Assembly (NCBI GenBank): GCA_028868235.1
Contig: JAGWUW010000199.1
Location: forward strand, 1 to 5,395
Reading direction: 5' to 3'
DNA from: Betaproteobacteria bacterium
GTDB lineage: Bacteria > Pseudomonadota > Gammaproteobacteria > Burkholderiales > Rhodocyclaceae
Length of the DNA: 5,395 nt
Below, piece after piece: positions 1-5,395 of the stretch. The stretch's first letter is position 1. The number at the start of each line of letters is the position of its first letter. The notes below the pieces were generated by a model. It saw nothing but the letters and a program-made list of their open reading frames with translations. It searched no databases and had not been told where the DNA came from. Made by a program: the position numbers and the translations under genes.

Positions 1-374
1 CCCGGCTGGCTGCCTGGCTGGAAGCTCACCCGAAAGTGGGGCGTGTCTTTTATCCCGGCCTGCCATCCCATCCGCAATACGAACTGACCAAGGCGCAGCA
101 GAAAAACGGTGGCGGCATCGTCTCATTTGAGGTGAAGGGTGGGCGTGAACAGGCTTGGACTGTCGTTGATCACTGCCAACTGCTGTCCATCACCGCCAAT
201 CTTGGCGATACCAAGACTACCATCACCCATCCTGCCTCCACCACACATGGTCGCATCAGCCCGGAAGCCCGTGCCGCTGCCGGCATCAACGAAGGCCTGC
301 TGCGCGTCGCTGTCGGCCTGGAAGCGGTGGAAGACCTGCAAGCCGATCTCGAACGCGGCTTCTCTCTGATCTGA
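1..374 (+). CDS. metZ: O-succinylhomoserine sulfhydrylase, C-terminal part (partial)
   Basis: This is the C-terminal end of a PLP-dependent Cys/Met metabolism (trans-sulfuration) enzyme, open from the left edge. The first whole codon is at position 3, and about 123 residues precede the TGA at 372-374. The family makes homocysteine (or cystathionine) from an activated homoserine in the cytoplasm. Visible family signatures are [23 protein letters not shown], the [18 protein letters not shown] block, and [11 protein letters not shown], whose Arg is the usual substrate-carboxylate ligand. The ending [11 protein letters not shown] is typical. The PLP-binding lysine and N-terminal domain lie upstream of the window. 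The wording fits MetZ best. Cystathionine gamma-synthase (MetB) or another family member cannot be excluded from the C-terminus alone. A strong hairpin follows 6 nt after the stop. Confidence 0.85.
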   Translation, partial: RLAAWLEAHPKVGRVFYPGLPSHPQYELTKAQQKNGGGIVSFEVKGGREQAWTVVDHCQLLSITANLGDTKTTITHPASTTHGRISPEARAAAGINEGLLRVAVGLEAVEDLQADLERGFSLI

Positions 375-380
375 TTCATG

Positions 381-410
381 CGAAGCACCCGGCTCCAGCC
401 GGGTGCTTCG
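381..410 (+). terminator. Perfect GC-rich hairpin after metZ; probable terminator, or 5'-UTR structure of rhlE
   Basis: Positions 381-393 and 398-410 are perfect reverse complements (13 bp, arm CGAAGCACCCGGC), with a four-base loop TCCA whose outer T and A could add a 14th pair. It starts 6 nt after the metZ stop. The tail is only CTTT (411-414), so the T-tract is poor for an intrinsic terminator. The right arm ends 4 nt before the GGAG ribosome binding site of rhlE. If rhlE is transcribed from upstream, the stem lies in its leader RNA. Confidence 0.7.
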
Positions 411-414
411 CTTT

Positions 415-418
415 GGAG
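415..418 (+). promoter_or_regulatory. Ribosome binding site of rhlE
   Basis: GGAG lies 8 nt before the ATG at 427 and decides that start. A GTG at 403 is in the same frame, but it lies inside the hairpin stem, has no Shine-Dalgarno sequence, and would add eight residues not expected for RhlE. Confidence 0.75.
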
Positions 419-426
419 TACACCCC

Positions 427-1716
427 ATGCATTTTTCCGACCTCGGCTTGATGGCCGAAATCCAGCGTGCCGTCGCTGAACAGGGCTATGACACGCCGAC
501 GCCGATCCAGCAGCAGGCCATTCCTGCCGTGCTCGCTGGCCATGACCTGATGGCTACGGCGCAGACCGGCACCGGCAAGACGGCCGGCTTCACGCTGCCC
601 ATCCTGCACCGTTTGGCTTCCGGCCCGAACGACCGCCTGACCCGCGTCGCTCGTACCCCGCGCGTGCTGGTACTGACGCCAACGCGTGAACTAGCCATCC
701 AAGTCGAGGAAAGTGTACGCACCTATGGCAAGCATTTGCCGATCAACTCGCTGGCCGTCTTTGGGGGCGTCGGCATCAATCCGCAGATTGCCAATCTGCG
801 CCGCGGTGTCGATATTCTGGTCGCCACGCCGGGGCGGTTGCTTGACCACGTCCAGCAAGGCACGGTCAATCTGGGAGGCATCGAGATCTTCGTCCTCGAT
901 GAGGCCGACCGCATGCTCGACATGGGCTTCATTCGCGATATCCGCAAGGTCATCGCACTGTTGCCGAAGGAGCGCCAGAACCTGATGTTCTCGGCCACTT
1001 TCTCGCCTGAAATCCGCGAATTGGCTGCTGGCTTGCTGCACAAACCGGTATCGGTAGACGTCGCACCGCGCAACACGGCGGCCGAGACGGTGACCCAGCG
1101 GGTCATCGAAACCGACCGCGAAAAGAAGAAGGAACTGCTCTGCCACCTGTTCGCCACCCGCGGCTGGCATCAGGTGCTGGTTTTCGCTCGCACCAAGCAC
1201 GGTGCAGACGCACTGGCCAGGACGCTGGAGAAGTCTGGCATCAAATCAGCGGCTATCCATGGCGACAAATCACAGGGCGCCCGCACCAGGGCGCTAAGCG
1301 AGTTCAAGGATGGCAAATTGGTCGCTCTGGTGGCTACCGATATTGCCGCGCGCGGCATCGACATTGATGCACTGCCTTATGTCATCAATTACGAACTTCC
1401 CAACGTGCCCGAGGATTATGTGCACCGTATCGGCCGCACCGGTCGCGCAGGCATGGAAGGCGAGGCCATTTCGCTGGTTTGCCACGACGAGCGCGGCAAT
1501 CTGAAGGATATCGAGAAACTGATCAAGCGTAATCTCGAACGCGTAGTCGTTCCTGGCTTCGAACAATCGGCGGTGGCTACGCCGCGTCCGCCGCAACCCC
1601 CGCGTGGCCAGCGCAAGCCGCAGCACGGGGCGGCACAGCCAAAAACGCAGGCGCAGAAAGCTGCCAAGGGTTCTGGCCGCCCTGCGCAACACCACAATGG
1701 CAACCGCCATCGCTAA
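427..1716 (+). CDS. rhlE: ATP-dependent DEAD-box RNA helicase RhlE
   Basis: A 429-aa cytoplasmic RNA helicase that unwinds short RNA duplexes. RhlE-family members act in ribosome maturation, RNA turnover and cold adaptation. Every core motif is intact: upstream aromatic F3, Q motif ([13 protein letters not shown], about 21-33), Walker A AQTGTGKT (45-52), PTRELA (85-90), GG (113-114), TPGR (134-137), DEAD (158-161), SAT (189-191), motif [10 protein letters not shown] (250-257), motif [10 protein letters not shown] (304-312) and motif [12 protein letters not shown] (333-342). The block [19 protein letters not shown] supports the RhlE subgroup. From about residue 380 a basic tail rich in Pro, Gln, Lys, Arg and His follows, of the kind that adds unspecific RNA affinity. 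The tail contains no DbpA- or CsdA-type RNA-binding domain. Start 427 was chosen from the GGAG site. The gene lies 52 nt after metZ with a hairpin filling the gap, and it has no visible functional link to the pilus genes downstream. Confidence 0.93.
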   Translation: MHFSDLGLMAEIQRAVAEQGYDTPTPIQQQAIPAVLAGHDLMATAQTGTGKTAGFTLPILHRLASGPNDRLTRVARTPRVLVLTPTRELAIQVEESVRTYGKHLPINSLAVFGGVGINPQIANLRRGVDILVATPGRLLDHVQQGTVNLGGIEIFVLDEADRMLDMGFIRDIRKVIALLPKERQNLMFSATFSPEIRELAAGLLHKPVSVDVAPRNTAAETVTQRVIETDREKKKELLCHLFATRGWHQVLVFARTKHGADALARTLEKSGIKSAAIHGDKSQGARTRALSEFKDGKLVALVATDIAARGIDIDALPYVINYELPNVPEDYVHRIGRTGRAGMEGEAISLVCHDERGNLKDIEKLIKRNLERVVVPGFEQSAVATPRPPQPPRGQRKPQHGAAQPKTQAQKAAKGSGRPAQHHNGNRHR

Positions 1717-1734
1717 TTTGTGAATGTATACGCA

Positions 1735-1749
1735 GCCGCTTTGAGCGGC
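1735..1749 (+). terminator. Weak hairpin after rhlE (possible terminator)
   Basis: GCCGCT (1735-1740), loop TTG, then AGCGGC (1744-1749) form a 6-bp GC-rich stem 18 nt after the rhlE stop. No T-tract follows (GGACTTGTC), so it is not a canonical intrinsic terminator. At most it is a weak or Rho-assisted end, or an mRNA 3' stabiliser. Confidence 0.25.
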
Positions 1750-1781
1750 GGACTTGTCGCCACCTCTAAAAACGTCTACTG

Positions 1782-1810
1782 TGGAAACTATTTCATTAAC
1801 TTCATATTGT
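1782..1810 (+). promoter_or_regulatory. Weak sigma70-like promoter candidate for the msh operon
   Basis: TGGAAA (1782-1787) and TATTGT (1805-1810) are 17 nt apart, and each matches four of six consensus bases. The stretch lies in the only sizeable gap ahead of mshE, and it is the AT-rich part of that gap. The match is modest and could be chance. I saw no TGGC...TTGC-type sigma54 element, which is the promoter class of pilA in many bacteria. Confidence 0.28.
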
Positions 1811-1817
1811 TAGTGAA
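1792..1817. repeat. Inverted repeat upstream of mshE (possible operator)
   Basis: TTCATTAAC (1792-1800) and GTTAGTGAA (1809-1817) are inverted copies that pair at 8 of 9 positions, the ninth being a G.U pair in RNA. An 8-base spacer separates them, and the arm centres are 17 bp apart. The repeat ends 27 nt before the mshE ATG and overlaps the candidate -10. With no T-tract and weak AT-rich arms, it resembles a binding site for a dimeric regulator more than a terminator. No regulator is identified. Confidence 0.4.
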
Positions 1818-1834
1818 CATTCTTAAGGCGTTTT

Positions 1835-1839
1835 GGAGG
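1835..1839 (+). promoter_or_regulatory. Ribosome binding site of mshE
   Basis: GGAGG lies 5 nt before the ATG at 1845. This favours ATG 1845 over an in-frame TTG at 1833, which would overlap the Shine-Dalgarno sequence itself. Confidence 0.8.
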
Positions 1840-1844
1840 TTGGG

Positions 1845-3554
1845 ATGCCCCCCCCGCAAAAAATCCGGCTTGGCGACCTGCTGATCCAGCAAGGCCTGCT
1901 GACTGACGAACAACTGAAGATTGCGCTCGATGAGCAAAAGCGTACCGGGCGCAAGCTCGGGCGTGTTTTTGTCGAAAGCGGTTACGTCACCGAGACCGGC
2001 ATTTCGCAGGCGTTAGCCCGTCAGTTGCAGATTCCGTTCGTCGACCTCAAGAGTTTTACGCCCAAACCTGACCTGATCAAACTCTTGCCGGAGGCGCCAG
2101 CCCGGCGTTTCCGGGCGCTGGTCCTGGCCCAAGTGGCGGATGGCCGGTTGCAGATCGGGATGTCCGATCCGACCGATCTCCAGGCCTACGATGAAATAAC
2201 TCGGCTGGTACGTCGGGAAATCGACCTTGCTGTCGTGACCGAGAGCGAATTGCTGGCTATGGTCGACCGCGTCTACCACCGCGGTGAGCAGATTACCGGC
2301 CTAGCCAAGGAATTGACCGCCGAATTGGGCGATGTGCCGATCGAATTCGGTGATCTGCTTGGTCTCAATCCTGGAGCCGAGGATGCACCGGTCGTCAAGC
2401 TATTGCAGACAGTGTTCGAGGAGGCGATGCGCTTGCGCGCCTCCGACATCCACTTCGAACCACAGGAAAAAACGCTTCGTATCCGTTTCCGCATCGATGG
2501 CGTGCTGCATATCCAGACCGAAGCCGATGCCAAAGTATCGTCAGCCGTTGCTCTGCGCCTGAAACTGATGTCCGGCCTTGATATTTCCGAGAAACGCCTG
2601 CCTCAGGATGGGCGTTTCAATATCAAGGTGCGCGCGAATCCGGTTGACGTACGGATTTCGACGCTGCCGACGCAGTACGGTGAATCGGTCGTCATGCGCC
2701 TGCTAGCCCAGAACACCGGCCTGCTCGAACTGGACAAGATTGGCATGCCGCCGCGTGTGCTCGATCGCCTACGCTACGCGCTGAAGCGGCCCAGTGGGAT
2801 GGTCTTGGTCACAGGTCCGACCGGTTCCGGTAAGACGACGACGCTGTATGCCGCGCTGAACGAACTGAACAGCCCGGAAAAGAAGGTTATTACGGTCGAA
2901 GACCCGGTCGAATACCGGCTTGGTGGCCTCAATCAGGTGCAGGTGCACGAAAAGATTGATCTCTCCTTCTCGCGCGTGCTGCGTACCGTGCTGCGCCAGG
3001 ATCCGGACATCGTGCTGATCGGCGAAATGCGCGATCAGGAAACCGCCGAAATCGGCATGCGCGCCGCGATGACGGGACATCTCGTGCTGTCTACCCTGCA
3101 CACCAACGATGCCGTGTCGACGCCGATCCGTTTGCTCGATATGGGCGTGCCGCGCTACATGGTAGCGCTATCGGTGCATATGGTGATCGCTCAGCGCTTG
3201 GTCAGAGTCATTTGCGGCAATTGCCGCGAATCCTATGTGCCCACTCCTAGCGAGCATGAGTGGCTACGCTACGAATTAGCCGATCAGGTCGATAGCCACA
3301 TCTTCCATCACGGTCGTGGCTGCGCGCACTGTGCCAATACCGGCTATCAGGGGCGGACCGGGGTCTACGAATTTCTCGAAATGAGCGATAAAGTGGTTGA
3401 GGCGATCAACCATGAGGATCCGGGTGAATTCATGCATGTCGCTCGCCAGCAGATGGCCGGCGAAACCCTTCGCCGCGACGCGGTTCGTCTGGTGTTGGCC
3501 GGTCGGACGACGGTGGCAGAGGCCATGCGCATCAGTAATCAGTTCGAGGAATAA
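1845..3554 (+). CDS. mshE: MSHA pilus extension ATPase MshE (GspE/PilB family, c-di-GMP-binding N-terminus)
   Basis: A 569-aa cytoplasmic hexameric secretion ATPase predicted to power pilus assembly through the platform protein MshG. The N-terminal MshEN domain shows two 24-residue motifs, at 8-31 (RLG...G17...L24...L28...Q31) and 37-60 (KLG...G46...L57...Q60), joined by a 5-residue spacer. In this family that arrangement binds cyclic di-GMP. The ATPase part has the KLMSGLDISEKRLPQDGRF block (about 240-258), Walker A GPTGSGKT (324-331, Lys330), the Asp box ITVEDPVEY (349-357), Walker B DPDIVLIGEMRD (386-397, Glu394) and the His box GHLVLSTLHTNDA (411-423). A zinc tetra-cysteine site follows, at C457/C460 and C493/C496. 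Length is normal. Eight Cs (1848-1855) directly follow the start codon. The stop is 6 nt before mshG. PilB or GspE of another system is the alternative. The complete MshEN motif and the neighbours favour MshE. Confidence 0.9.
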   Translation: MPPPQKIRLGDLLIQQGLLTDEQLKIALDEQKRTGRKLGRVFVESGYVTETGISQALARQLQIPFVDLKSFTPKPDLIKLLPEAPARRFRALVLAQVADGRLQIGMSDPTDLQAYDEITRLVRREIDLAVVTESELLAMVDRVYHRGEQITGLAKELTAELGDVPIEFGDLLGLNPGAEDAPVVKLLQTVFEEAMRLRASDIHFEPQEKTLRIRFRIDGVLHIQTEADAKVSSAVALRLKLMSGLDISEKRLPQDGRFNIKVRANPVDVRISTLPTQYGESVVMRLLAQNTGLLELDKIGMPPRVLDRLRYALKRPSGMVLVTGPTGSGKTTTLYAALNELNSPEKKVITVEDPVEYRLGGLNQVQVHEKIDLSFSRVLRTVLRQDPDIVLIGEMRDQETAEIGMRAAMTGHLVLSTLHTNDAVSTPIRLLDMGVPRYMVALSVHMVIAQRLVRVICGNCRESYVPTPSEHEWLRYELADQVDSHIFHHGRGCAHCANTGYQGRTGVYEFLEMSDKVVEAINHEDPGEFMHVARQQMAGETLRRDAVRLVLAGRTTVAEAMRISNQFEE

Positions 3555-3560
3555 GGCGGC

Positions 3561-4790
3561 GTGGCCAATTTCGCCTACAAGGGACGGGATACCGGTGGCA
3601 AGCTGGTCGAAGGTGTGCTAGAGGGGGCATCGTCGGGCAATGTTGCCGATCTTCTACTTGGGCGCGGGGTTACGCCGGTATCGATTGAGGAGACTGCGGC
3701 AAAGACTGTAACGACGAGCAGCTTTGGTGGCTTGAGCCTGTTCAAGCCCAAGGTCCAGCACGTCGATATCCTGCTCTTCTCTCGGCAGATACATACGCTG
3801 CTCAAATCAGGGGTGCCCATCATGCGCGCACTGGCTGGTTTGCAGGAATCGGCGACTAATCCGGCAATGAGAGAAGTCATACGCGATGTACGCGAGAGCC
3901 TGGAAGCCGGCCGAGAACTGTCGACCTCATTGGCGCGTCATCCAAAGGTGTTCAATCCCTTCTATATTTCGATGGTACGGGTTGGCGAAGCGACCGGCCT
4001 GCTCGACGAAATTTTCCTGCGCCTCTTCGATCATCTTGAATTCGAGCGCTACATGCGTGAGCAGGTCAAATCGGCCTTGCGTTACCCGACGTTCGTGGTG
4101 ATAGCGATGGCGGTGGCCATTGTGGTTGTCAATCTCTTCGTCATTCCAGCTTTCGCCAAGGTGTTTCAGGGGTTCGGGGCAGAGTTGCCCTTGATGACCC
4201 GGGTGCTGCTTGGTTTTTCGAATTTTATGGTGGCCTGGTGGCCGGCCATGCTGATTGGCCTAGTTGGCGCCATTGTCGCCTTCCGAGCCTGGGTTGGCAC
4301 GGCCGCCGGGCGCATGCAATGGGAAGCGATTGCTCTGCGTTTTCCGATTGCTGGCAAAATTGTGCGCAAGGCGGCCATGTCGCGCTTCGCCCGCAGCTTT
4401 GCGCTGGGAATGCGGAGCGGTGTACCGGTGATGCAAGCACTGACCAACTCATCGCAGACTGTCGATAACAGCTATATCGCGGCGAAGATCGAAGGAATGC
4501 GCGATACCGTCGAGCGCGGCGAAAGCGTATTGCGGGCCACGATCGCATCCGGGTTTTTTTCGCCCATCGTGCTACAGATGGTTGCTGTCGGGGAGGAGTC
4601 CGGGGCACTCGACGACATGATGGAAGAGGTTGGCCAGATGTACCAGCGCGAAGTCGAATACGAGCTGAAGACGCTGGGCCAGCAGATAGAGCCTATTCTG
4701 ATCGTGTGTCTTGGTGCGCTGGTTTTGGTTCTGGCATTGGGTATTTTCCTGCCAATGTGGGACCTCGGTAAGGTAGCCATTAAGCGATGA
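3561..4790 (+). CDS. mshG: MSHA pilus inner-membrane platform protein MshG (PilC/GspF family)
   Basis: A 409-aa polytopic inner-membrane protein, the platform on which the MshE ATPase acts to insert pilin subunits into the fibre. The N-terminus NFAYKGRDTGGKLVEGVLE is the typical opening of the family. Two T2SSF domains follow, at about 70-195 (FSRQIHTLLKSGVPIMRAL, ending in VGEATGLLD at 141-149) and about 275-398 (FARSFALGMRSGVPVMQAL, with VGEESGALD at 343-351). Membrane segments are apparent at about 175-197, 220-241 and 377-398. The segment IPAFAKVFQGFGAELPLMT (195-213) is a strong family signature. The start is GTG, 6 nt after the mshE stop. Possible ribosome contacts are GAGGA (3546-3550) inside mshE or AGGCGG (3554-3559), which is very close. 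Coupling to mshE translation is likely. PilC or GspF of another system is less likely given the partner genes. Confidence 0.9.
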   Translation: MANFAYKGRDTGGKLVEGVLEGASSGNVADLLLGRGVTPVSIEETAAKTVTTSSFGGLSLFKPKVQHVDILLFSRQIHTLLKSGVPIMRALAGLQESATNPAMREVIRDVRESLEAGRELSTSLARHPKVFNPFYISMVRVGEATGLLDEIFLRLFDHLEFERYMREQVKSALRYPTFVVIAMAVAIVVVNLFVIPAFAKVFQGFGAELPLMTRVLLGFSNFMVAWWPAMLIGLVGAIVAFRAWVGTAAGRMQWEAIALRFPIAGKIVRKAAMSRFARSFALGMRSGVPVMQALTNSSQTVDNSYIAAKIEGMRDTVERGESVLRATIASGFFSPIVLQMVAVGEESGALDDMMEEVGQMYQREVEYELKTLGQQIEPILIVCLGALVLVLALGIFLPMWDLGKVAIKR

Positions 4791-4796
4791 GCGACG

Positions 4797-5225
4797 ATGC
4801 GGCGCTATTACGAATTTGCCATCGTCGTTACTTTGATTGGTACCTTAGCGCTCGTGCTGCTGGGAGCGCTAAATGCAGTTCGCGATGACATGGATGAAGC
4901 CATTGTGCAGTCCGAAGCCGCTAATTTGCGGCTCGGGCTTGCCGAAGTGCTCACGCACCGTGAGGCTTTTGGCGGTAACTTGCCGCAAAGCAGCAACCCA
5001 ATGGATTGGGTTGCCACCAAGCCGGATAATTATCTGGGCGCGTTCGATGTCCCTCCGGACACAAGATCGGTCTGGTATTTCGATCGTCCGGCTGGTGAAT
5101 TGGTGTACCGCTTCCATGGGGGATATTTGGCCCGTTTCCGTTTGGTTAAAGGGGGTTTTGGTAGCGATGAGCGGCTTGTTATTTCTGGTATTTCCTTGCA
5201 GCGTCTGGATAAGCGGCGCGAATAA
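4797..5225 (+). CDS. Small one-pass membrane protein with pilin-like N-terminus but no leader; mshF position
   Basis: A 142-aa protein that I do not recognise with certainty. Residues 1-5 (MRRYY) are followed by Glu6 and a hydrophobic helix (about 7-25, FAIVVTLIGTLALVLLGAL). A probably amphipathic stretch follows, then a soluble C-terminal part with NPMDWV (67-72), WYFD (93-96) and LVYR (102-105). Glu before a hydrophobic helix resembles Glu5 of type IV pilins, yet no Gly(-1) or leader is present. The mshG TGA is in the same frame three codons upstream, so no longer start exists. Position between mshG and a prepilin gene matches mshF of Vibrio-type MSHA loci, whose product is an assembly protein of unclear function. 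The 6-nt gap to mshG and the lack of a good Shine-Dalgarno sequence suggest coupled translation. An MshF-like or minor pilin-like assembly factor in the inner membrane is inferred. Confidence is high for a gene and low for a name. Confidence 0.8.
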   Translation: MRRYYEFAIVVTLIGTLALVLLGALNAVRDDMDEAIVQSEAANLRLGLAEVLTHREAFGGNLPQSSNPMDWVATKPDNYLGAFDVPPDTRSVWYFDRPAGELVYRFHGGYLARFRLVKGGFGSDERLVISGISLQRLDKRRE

Positions 5226-5230
5226 CACTT

Positions 5231-5241
5231 GAGGTGGGGGA
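5231..5241 (+). promoter_or_regulatory. Ribosome binding site region of the prepilin gene
   Basis: The purine-rich GAGGTGGGGGA offers GAGG (12 nt from ATG 5247) or GGGGGA (5 nt away). It is the best site ahead of any of the three candidate ATGs and supports the start at 5247. Confidence 0.55.
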
Positions 5242-5246
5242 CGTAT

Positions 5247-5395
5247 ATGTCTAAAGTATTAAAATTCACAGTCGTTAATGGGCGCATGGATATGAAACCC
5301 AAGCATCAGGCAGCGTCGCAGAGCGGTTTTACCTTGATCGAGTTGATCGTGGTAATCATCATTCTTGGATTGCTTGCATCGATAGCCCTGCCACG
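5247..5395 (+). CDS. Type IV prepilin, MshB/MshA-like, N-terminal part (partial)
   Basis: Only the first 49 residues are in the window; the gene runs off the right edge. The prepilin signature is unmistakable: G27 | F28 with the class III motif GFTLIELIVVIIILG, Glu32 at mature position +5, and a continuing hydrophobic helix to the edge. The product would be cleaved after Gly27 and its new N-terminal Phe methylated by a prepilin peptidase, then packed into the pilus by MshE and MshG. With the start at 5247 the leader is 27 residues, long for type IVa pilins. ATGs at 5286 and 5292 would give 14- and 12-residue leaders, the latter MKPKHQAASQSG being of more usual length and charge, but neither has a good Shine-Dalgarno sequence. 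Order after mshG and the mshF-position gene suggests mshB or the major pilin mshA. The variable C-terminal domain needed to decide is missing. Confidence 0.88.
   Translation, partial: MSKVLKFTVVNGRMDMKPKHQAASQSGFTLIELIVVIIILGLLASIALP

Noticed and set aside
403..426. GTG at 403 as the rhlE start
   Set aside because: It lies inside the right arm of the 381-410 hairpin, has no ribosome binding site, and adds residues outside the family's usual N-terminus. ATG 427 has GGAG at 8 nt.
691..1200. 169-codon open frame on the minus strand inside rhlE
   Set aside because: It is antisense to the conserved helicase core, with no recognisable domain. It fits a shadow of GC-rich codon use in the real gene.
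1294..1710. 138-codon open frame on the minus strand at the rhlE 3' end
   Set aside because: It is antisense to motifs V and VI and the basic tail. The Arg/Leu-rich translation shows no family features.
1833..1844. TTG at 1833 as the mshE start
   Set aside because: The codon overlaps the GGAGG ribosome binding site that clearly serves ATG 1845.
1717..1844. Sigma54 promoter ahead of mshE
   Set aside because: I looked for a TGGC-N8-10-TTGC-type element because many pilin genes use one. None is present.
4787..4888. ATG overlapping the mshG stop (ATGA) as start of the next gene
   Set aside because: That frame ends after 33 codons and gives no membrane or pilin-like protein. The ATG at 4797 opens the 142-aa frame.
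4873..5232. 119-codon + strand frame overlapping the 142-aa gene, and a minus-strand frame 4869-5228
   Set aside because: Both compete with the frame that has the coherent transmembrane helix and soluble domain. Their translations are rich in Cys, Trp and Arg, with no recognisable features.
1..5395. Mobile element, CRISPR array, tRNA or phage signatures
   Set aside because: I found no transposase or integrase motifs, spaced direct repeats, cloverleaf sequences or att-like repeats on either strand.

Overview
The window (about 58-60% G+C by eye) looks like the chromosome of a Gram-negative proteobacterium. The protein sequences suggest a betaproteobacterium, perhaps of the Rhodocyclales type (Dechloromonas/Azonexus relatives). 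That placement is inferred from sequence flavour and gene order and has not been tested. All genes are on the + strand and coding density is high. No tRNA, rRNA, CRISPR array, insertion sequence or phage gene is visible.

Layout. Positions 1-374 hold the 3' end of a PLP-dependent trans-sulfuration enzyme, most likely O-succinylhomoserine sulfhydrylase (metZ). A perfect GC-rich hairpin at 381-410 follows it. The complete DEAD-box RNA helicase gene rhlE (427-1716) starts directly after the hairpin. A 128-nt intergenic region (1717-1844) holds a weak hairpin, an AT-rich inverted repeat and a weak promoter candidate. A tightly packed type IV pilus operon of the MSHA (mannose-sensitive haemagglutinin) type then begins: mshE, the extension ATPase (1845-3554); mshG, the inner-membrane platform protein (3561-4790); a small one-pass membrane protein with a pilin-like N-terminus in the mshF position (4797-5225); and a truncated type IV prepilin gene of the mshB/mshA type (5247 to the window end).

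How the genes work together. MshE would hydrolyse ATP at the cytoplasmic face and drive MshG, which extracts mature pilins from the inner membrane and adds them to the fibre base. The prepilin at the end of the window is a fibre subunit, processed by a prepilin peptidase encoded elsewhere. MshE carries a complete N-terminal MshEN tandem motif, so pilus extension is predicted to respond directly to cyclic di-GMP. The metZ and rhlE genes are housekeeping neighbours with no evident role in the pilus.

The points most worth a second look are: the pilin-like 142-aa protein with no leader peptide; the hairpin pressed against the rhlE ribosome binding site; the inverted repeat ahead of mshE; the C8 tract right after the mshE start codon; and the uncertain leader length of the prepilin. 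I saw no clearly new system. The core is a recognisable MSHA pilus locus.
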